From positions 16,060,635 to 16,124,634 of the forward strand of contig NC_052505.1 of NCBI RefSeq assembly GCF_014356525.2: 64,000 nt of DNA, in the 5' to 3' direction. Under the pieces are notes generated by a model, which saw nothing but the letters and a program-made list of their open reading frames with translations, was not told the DNA's origin and did not search any database. Made by a program: the position numbers and the translations under genes. This DNA is from Nilaparvata lugens. Lineage: Eukaryota; Arthropoda; Insecta; Hemiptera; Delphacidae. The first letter of the stretch is position 1. Each line of letters opens with the position of its first letter. Shown here piece after piece: positions 57,000-64,000 of this stretch.

Positions 57000-58860
57000 A
57001 TGATGCTAATAAACCACTGTGAACTGCTAATTGAGGCACTGGCTAATACAATCGACATACGGTCACTACAGAACTGTACGCGCGTGTTATAATAGCACTG
57101 CACTAGCATATAATACAACATGCACTCCGCAATAAGTCAGGGACTCGACGACAGAGACTCAACTCTACTGAACACTGAACTGAACTGAAGGCTGAAGCGG
57201 AGAGTGAGTTTCTTTTCGGTGCGATGCGATGTAGGGGGGGCGTTGGTTGGTTCCCCCACCACTCCGCCGCACCATCAACGGCTATTATCTTGTGTCGGCG
57301 GCTTCGGCACGACACACACAGAAAACAGTCTTGCTCTTCTCTTTTCTTTTCTTCTCATACAAGTGGAGAATGGAGAGCGAAGAAGTAGAAGAAGTTGGAA
57401 TAGAAGAAGAAGAAGAAGTAGAAGAGGTTGGAGCTGAGCCACAACGCAGCCAAAGGCCACGTTCGGCATAAACACAAAAACTTTTTCATCTTCTCTGACA
57501 CTGGGCTGGCTTGACGAACCAACAACCAGCCTGGTGCCTGGGCCCTTCGCAGTTCCGTGAAAGCCCACTATTGTAACGGTGTTTTTCTGAGAAAAGTGTT
57601 TGCCTTTTCAACAATAGGAAAACTCTAGCTAACTAGCTAGCTAAGTTCATTTCGTTTAATGAGAATATGCAGTAGAAAAATATATAGTTCTTTTATGTTT
57701 CGTGTTTTTTCCTATTGTGATAGTTCTTGGTAGATTTGGAGTGTTTTGTTGGAACCAGAGAGTATAGAATGTATATAACATTACATGTGAATGAATGTTT
57801 ACATTCGTTCAATAATTAATCACAAGGCTTCTAAGGATTGAGTGGATTGATTGTATTGATCGAATAATTATTTATTAAATTAATACATAAATTGGCTTAG
57901 TGGACAGTGTTACTCAGTAACCTTTCAGAGTGAGATCCATTATGTATCAACTCTATCTAGAATTCAGATGATTTGAGCCAATTTCACATTTCAGACATTT
58001 GGAATTTCCAGAGAACCTTTTAGCATAGAAAAAAACCATCTTTCAAAGAGAATAAAACAATCAGTATCCGCTTTCTGTGCTTCCAGTTACACCCAACATT
58101 TTTTTATGAATGTTGTTGAAAAAAATGTGAAGGAGGAACCACTTTTGGATGCTCGGGAAGACAGTGGAGGGAGGATTCCAACGTCTGTTTTTTACAAAAA
58201 TGATATGATGATTGATCGCATAGCAATGATGTTGCAGAAATGTTGGAGGAATTCGAGTAAAATACACAACATGGCGTCGATGCACTTCGATATGGGTGTA
58301 TTGTCAACCTTTTACGGTGTTATCAGTAGTTTTGAGCATAGGTTGTGGCTCACGGCCCCCGGTGGGTGTCCGTCCGTGATTGATCGTTACAAGTAAGAGC
58401 TTTTTGTGTCAGCCGCAGTCAGTGAGTGGGAGCTATAGTGCTGAGGAATTATAGCTATAGTGCTGAGACATTATAGCTATAGTGCAGCTATAGTTCACGA
58501 CGCAGACCGCTACCTGCACCGGAAACTGTTCTTCGAAATTAGCTTGTCTCGATCAGTTTCCTTTCCTTCTCGATTCAGACTCGGAATTGGAGTCGTCAAC
58601 TGAAAATTGCTGGCGCCAAACCTCGCTCTCACTCACTCCTGTAATGCTGCTGCAAATGGAAGAAGCTCTTCAAAGGATAAAAAATGAGCACTTAGCTCCC
58701 AGAATGCCATCAAGCGTCCATTAATGTTTGAATGTCTCGCTTTATGTCAAATCCGGTAGCCTCAAAGGTTTTGGCTGCCCTGTCCTACAAACAAACCTTT
58801 TGTTTGAAAAACTTGCAAGAGTTACTAGCAGTGACTCTGTTGAGGTAATTAAGACTAGGA
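57000..58860 (-). promoter_or_regulatory. nkd: nkd 5' flank / probable promoter region
   Basis: DNA upstream of the first coding exon, locally GC-richer than the intron (57180-57560 especially). No single TATA or initiator could be fixed with confidence. Its counterpart is at about 59910-61770. The position makes it the likely promoter and 5'UTR region; that is inference from location and composition. Confidence 0.4.
58106..58396 (+). other. open frame on the opposite strand, conserved in both duplicate copies
   Basis: An ATG-initiated frame of 96 codons in copy 1 and a 95-codon counterpart in copy 2 (61016-61303). An internal ATG in good context (CAACATGGCG, 58271) begins the segment MASMHFDMGVLSTFYG. 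The frame ends at CAAGTAAGAG, which also reads as a consensus splice donor. No family was recognised. It might be the first exon of a divergent transcript from the nkd promoter region, or chance. Confidence 0.2.
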
Positions 58861-58863
58861 GTG

Positions 58864-61770
58864 ATCCTACCAAGGTTATGGTTGAATAACAATCAGGGAC
58901 AGTAAAATATAGAGGAGATAAATTTACAAGAGCCATAATTATTTTTCATGTATTAAAAAAATTCAATGTGATGCTCTAATCCAATCATTATTATCATGAT
59001 CTATCTCCTCACAGGATTCTAAAGAATTATAATCTATCATGGAACCTATTTTATAGTTTGATTGTAAATTGTATAATAAAATAATACGGTTCCTACAAGA
59101 ATAAAAACCGTTTCAAAAAACATTTTACTACAAACTAAAATTGAAAGTCAGATTTAAAGTCATCGTTTTTCTCTAATCTACTTTAAATTATCTTACCTAC
59201 TCGAACTCTATAATCTACCTAATCAAGTATCAAGTAGACTAATCAAGTAGACTGATGCTTCAAACCTTATCCCTCTCACTAATTCAAGGGAATATTCTAT
59301 AAGCGATAAAATTCCTTGCTGATTCAAATAATAATAATAATAATAATACGGTGTGGAATAATATATTCTATACATTTGATTTTTGATAAAACTAGACTAG
59401 AGTAAGCTTCATATCAAAATAATCCAACAGAGTTTCTGGGATGAAATGTAATTAGAGGAGTTTGAAAAACTATAATTGTGCTCTCAAGACCCGATCTATT
59501 TTAGGTACTGATTTAAGCAACAAGCAGTTTTTTATATTTATGTTTAATGAGTATAACAGTTAACAGTACAATGCGGAGCTAAAAAGAAACGAAAGTTTTG
59601 ACAGTGGTTGGCAACAGAATAACGACAAAGAAACAGAACAACTGCTCCGAGCGATAGAAATGATGTGACTGCTGGAGTGAAAGTAGAAGCGGTACTGGCG
59701 CCATTCATACCACAACAAAAAGCAGTACACCGTAATGATAATATCATATCATACCTGTGAATTGCTTGTATCCATTAAGAAATTTCGTTTTCCACCACTT
59801 GACTAGATGGTTGGCCATTTGGGTCTCGTTCATGTCCGCTGAAAAACACTGAACAACACAGGTTTTAGAAGGCGCTACGCGAACACACCGTCATCTAGAC
59901 CGCGATAGCATGATGCTAATAAACCACTGTGAACTGCTAATTGAGGCACTGGCTAATACAATCGACATACGGTCACTACAGAACTGTACGCGCGTGTTAT
60001 AATAGCACTGCACTAGCATATAATACAACATGCACTCCGCAATAAGTCAGGGACTCGACGACAGAGACTCAACTCTACTGAACACTGAACTGAACTGAAG
60101 GCTGAAGCGGAGAGTGAGTTTCTTTTCGGTGCGATGCGATGTAGGGGGGGCGTTGGTTGGTTCCCCCACCACTCCGCCGCACCATCAACGGCTATTATCT
60201 TGTGTCGGCGGCTTCGGCACGACACACACAGAAAACAGTCTTGCTCTTCTCTTTTCTTTTCTTCTCATACAAGTGGAGAATGGAGAGCGAAGAAGTAGAA
60301 GAAGTTGGAATAGAAGAAGAAGAAGAAGTAGAAGAGGTTGGAGCTGAGCCACAACGCAGCCAAAGGCCACGTTCGGCATAAACACAAAAACTTTTTCATC
60401 TTCTCTGACACTGGGCTGGCTTGACGAACCAACAACCAGCCTGGTGCCTGGGCCCTTCGCAGTTCCGTGAAAGCCCACTATTGTAACGGTGTTTTTCTGA
60501 GAAAAGTGTTTGCCTTTTCAACAATAGGAAAACTCTAGCTAACTAGCTAGCTAAGTTCATTTCGTTTAATGAGAATATGCAGTAGAAAAATATATAGTTC
60601 TTATGTTTCGTGTTTTTTCCTATTGTGATAGTTCTTGGTAGATTTGGAGTGTTTTGTTGGAACCAGAGAGTATAGAATGTATATAACATTACATGTGAAT
60701 AAATGTTTACATTCGTTCAATAATTAATCACAAGGCTTCTAAGGATTGAGTGGATTGATTGTATTGATCGAATAATTATTTATTAGTTAATACATAAATT
60801 GGCTTAGTGGACAGTGTTACCCTGTAACCTTTCAGAGTGAGATCCATTATGTATCAACTCTATCTAGAATTCAGACGATTTGAGCCAATTTCACATTTCA
60901 GACATTTGGAATTTCCAGAGAACCTTTTAGCATAGAAAAAACCCATCTTTAAAAGAGAATAAAACAATCAGTATCCGCTTTCTGTGCTTCCAGTTACACC
61001 CAACATTTTTTATGAATGTTGTTGAAAAAAAATGTGAAGGAGGAATCGCTTTTGGATGTTCGGGAAGACAGTGGAGGGAGGATTCCAACGTCTGTTTTTT
61101 ACAAAAATGATATGATGATTGATCGCATAGCAATGATGTTGCAGAAATGTTGGAGGAATTCGAGTAAAATACACAACATGGCGTCGATGCACTTCGATAT
61201 GGGTGTATTGTCAACCTTTTACGGTGTTATCAGTAGTTTTGAGCATAGGTTGTGGCTCACGGCCCCCGGTGGGTGTCCGTCCGTGATTGATCGTTACAAG
61301 TAAGAGCTTTTTGTGTCAGCCGCAGTCAGTGAGTGGGAGCTATAGTGCTGAGGAATTATAGCTATAGTGCTGAGACATTATAGCTATAGTGCAGCTATAG
61401 TTCACGACGCAGACCGCTACCTGCACCGGAAACTGTTCTTCGAAATTAGCTTGTCTCGATCAGTTTCCTTTCCTTCTCGATTCAGACTCGGAATTGGAGT
61501 CGTCAACTGAAAATTGCTGGCGCCAAACCTCGCTCTCACTCACTCCTGTAATGCTGCTGCAAATGGAAGAAGCTCTTCAAAGGATAAAAAATGAGCACTT
61601 AGCTCCCAGAATGCCATCAAGCGTCCATTAATGTTTGAATGTCTCGCTTTATTTCAAATCCGGTAGCCTCAAAGGTTTTGGCTGCCCTGTCCTACAAACA
61701 AACCTTTTGTTTGAAAAACTTGCAAGAGTTACTAGCAGTGACTCTGTTGAGGTAATTAAGACTAGGAGTG
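58864..61770. repeat. 2.9-kb tandem duplication, copy 2
   Basis: Head-to-tail second copy, about 2,907 bp. It diverges from copy 1 by small indels: extra AAAACTATAATTG-like bases near 59465, one extra AAT unit near 59340, and changes near 59030 and 60600. Beyond 61770 the similarity stops, except for a shared ATCC. Confidence 0.93.
59755..59833 (-). CDS. nkd: naked cuticle first coding exon, distal duplicated copy
   Basis: Same 79-nt exon as the proximal copy, 2,910 bp further upstream, with identical coding sequence, start codons and donor. Its ATG is at 59833 and its last coding base at 59755. Splicing from this copy to exon 2 would give the same protein, so any effect would be on promoter use, not on product. 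It could be a functional alternative first exon, or an assembly duplicate of two alleles. Flanking intronic DNA differs from the proximal copy by small indels and substitutions. Confidence 0.75.
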
Positions 61771-61875
61771 ATCCATGAAACAAAGTTTCCAAAGAAAGTT
61801 TCTGTGAAACAAAGTTATCCATGAATCAAGTGATCCATGAAACAAAGTGATCAATGAAACATCTGTATCAAAGTT
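61771..61875. promoter_or_regulatory. cluster of four WWCAAAG motifs upstream of nkd
   Basis: AACAAAG at 61779, 61808 and 61841 and ATCAAAG at 61867, partly within a short imperfect repeat GATCCATGAAACAAAGT. WWCAAAG is the vertebrate TCF core and resembles SOX sites. It begins exactly where the tandem duplication ends. Confidence 0.35.
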
Positions 61876-64000
61876 AAAGCATAGACTAAATGAACAAGAC
61901 TTAATCTAAATAAATATAGGCTTAAATCTGTGGTTAAAGCGTAAAACCGATCTAAAAATGCGAATAAAAACACCGTTGATACTTCATTACCTTTGGTACC
62001 TTCATTTGAAATTACAGTTTATACATTTTACTTCCTATTCACATAAATGTTTATTAGTAACTTTCTTATACTTGAAGCTGATAACAGATTGTCAATTCTG
62101 TAGACTTATTAGAGACTAGAGGATTTCAATACCTTCCTTCTAAATCGCTTATGAGACCTAAGATAATTTTCAATCGAAAATGTAAGTCGATAACATTTCC
62201 ACTTGTCTCAGGTACTCCTGAATAACCTCGTAATAAGTCGATAATTAGAGAAATTTATCCATTTCAATTTAGTATCCCAGATTGGTGCATCCTTTTAGAA
62301 ACACAACGAGGTTTCGAGTTCAAATGTCTAATGATTCATTTCAACTGAACAATTACAATTTTAAGAGTGACTTTATATTAGTTCTCTCCTGAACTAAGCA
62401 CTGAAGTCTTCATAATGACTTGAAATTCCCGCCCATTCAGACATAGACTTTATTAAAGACAAAATTATTGTTGAATGAAGTTTCCGATGAAGTTAACGGT
62501 CACATTGCAATTCTAATATGAACTTTTAAAGTGCTTGCTACAAACTTTCCACTCCAAGTTTGATAAATAACTTGGTCAGAGATAGAACAATAATAAAGTC
62601 AGAGAGCGACATTTTCGCTTGCGGAACTCAATTATCCATTTCAATGAAAGAGAAATTATAATTTGAGAATTCAATAAGAATATAGCTATAAAAAATTACT
62701 TTTAAAAATCATTCTAATTAATCGTAATTAAATCAGTAAATTGATCATTTTACTAGACATGGAGAGTTATCACCCTACCGGATCAAACTGCTGAAACTAT
62801 TGCACAAGCACTAATACAGAGAGTGAAACAAGAATCGGCGTGGAATCCAAGAATAAGGATTGGAAATTTGTTACAATTATGATTAACCACTCAAGTAGAT
62901 AAATTTGTGCTTGTTTGTACTGCTAAGCTTTCTAAAGCATTACTCCTAGAGCATTATTGCTTCAAAAAGCGTTGCTCACTGACCACTGACTTGAAGTGGT
63001 ATTCATGAGATTTTTCCTTACTGAACTTGAGGATATCCTACAAAAAATACTTGTCACCTTTGTTGTGAATCATTAGTATATTATTGGTGTTTTGAGTGGT
63101 TAAATATCAAATACCCAATTGAATCAACAACTTCTGCTTAGGGGATCGGCTTACCATCCACTGAACGGAAGACACATAATTACTTACATCATTAGTAGCA
63201 GAGTGGAATTAAAATAATAAGCACAGCACTCAAACCGAATGCGAGCTCATGGCCAATTTAACGCGGCAGAAGTGTATTATTTTTCGCGGCGTTCTGTGAT
63301 CAGCGAATCTTGAAGGAACGGCTGCCAAATCGGGATCGCAAGAGTAGAAAGGAGAGATAATTATGAGAGTGAGCGAACGATTGGAAAGAGATTTCACAGG
63401 TTGAAGCGTGAGAGGCTAATTTGGAGGTAGGCAGGAGAGCTTCAACTCTCGGTGTGAGGAAAACGCCTCAGGCACATATAGTTCACACCTGCGCTGCGTT
63501 TCACTGTCTCTCTCCTTCCTAAAATGCTCTCTCTTTCGCACATTTAAATTTCTCTTCCTCCTGTTGCAAGTTTTTTTCCATTTCAGGCTTTCAAACACGT
63601 ATCAAACTCTGTATCATAAACTCATGTCAAGCTCCCCTTCACCCTTCTTGATTTCTGTTTCTCCATCAGCAATAGTGTTCCTACTTCAACTTCTGTACCG
63701 TAATATATTCTTACAACACTACAGAGTCTACTGTGATGATGAATAACAAATTATCAATAATCAATATTGCGATTTAGTAAAATACAATTACAGAATTATT
63801 ATCGGTCAATAGGGCAAAGCCAAGAGCAGATTCAAGAACGACTCAGACAGCCGAGTTCGAGTCGCCTCTGCTCAGTGATGGATGACAGGAAGGAGGAAGA
63901 GGGAGGGTAAGAGATGAGTTGTTGAGAAAAACGTACTGTCATTGCAAGTACTGTCTAGTAGAGAAGAGAGAGGGTAAGAGAGAGAGGGTGTGAGTGTCAG
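61876..64000. other. nkd upstream intergenic DNA
   Basis: No gene recognised. It is AT-rich to about 63200, then a GC-richer, GA-rich stretch (63240-63560) and GAGAG repeats at the right edge (63960-63990). Confidence 0.5.

Larger units (their letters stand above)
55968..58863. repeat. 2.9-kb tandem duplication, copy 1
   Basis: Copy 1 runs from atcctaccaagg at 55968 to actaggagtg at 58863, where copy 2 begins with the same atcctaccaagg. It contains the start of nkd intron 1, the first coding exon, the upstream promoter region, a GAA-rich block (57361-57428) and three short AGCTATAGTGC-type repeats at 58431-58495. Copies are head-to-tail with no spacer. By eye they are highly similar, with several indels (for example around 56125, 56565 and 56796) and scattered substitutions. 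Confidence 0.93.

Noticed and set aside
57204..57471. Small GAA-coded acidic protein in the duplicated region
   Set aside because: Glu-rich frames arise from a GAA repeat and occur in overlapping frames in both copies; no independent evidence.

Overview
The window looks like nuclear DNA of an insect, probably a hemipteran such as a planthopper or leafhopper; the species is inference only. It is AT-rich, full of 5'-truncated LINE tails, hairpin MITEs, minisatellites and microsatellites, with short exons bounded by GT-AG splice sites. No bacterial operon, rRNA gene, functional tRNA gene or CRISPR array was seen.

Host gene. Three phase-compatible coding exons on the minus strand match naked cuticle (nkd), the Dishevelled-binding EF-hand antagonist of Wnt signalling. 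A first coding exon (56845-56923) holds the insect Nkd N-terminal motif VKWWKTKFLNGYKQFT. Exon 2 (7931-8145) is a Pro/Thr/Asn-rich linker. Exon 3 (394-504) carries the CDVSVE motif and the EF-hand loop. The gene continues past position 1. Intron 1 is about 49 kb and fills most of the window. The first exon lies inside a tandem duplication of about 2.9 kb (55968-58863 and 58864-61770), so there are two identical first coding exons with their upstream DNA. This is either a real promoter/exon duplication or two haplotypes assembled in tandem.

Mobile DNA. Intron 1 holds a nearly intact Ty3/gypsy-like LTR retrotransposon (32867-44774), antisense to nkd. Its LTRs are unusually long (2,374 bp each, about ten differences between them) and it has a TAAT target duplication. 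Gag and Pol are in the same frame, separated by a single TGA followed by CTA, the classic leaky-stop context; Pol has no ATG of its own. Other elements include a complete tRNA-derived SINE with a 16-bp target duplication only 30 bp upstream of the exon 2 acceptor region, a Helitron-like element (29630-30280), several foldback MITEs, a MITE family with GGTCCACGTTATAATG ends, and several LINE C-terminal remnants.

Other structure. Between 48.6 and 49.75 kb lies a 1.1-kb almost pure purine tract (62-bp internal repeats) bounded by a 21-bp direct repeat. Intron 1 also contains a few GC-rich, TE-free patches, some with TCF-like sites, which are candidate enhancers of this Wnt-feedback gene. A cluster of four WWCAAAG motifs lies just upstream of the duplicated promoters.
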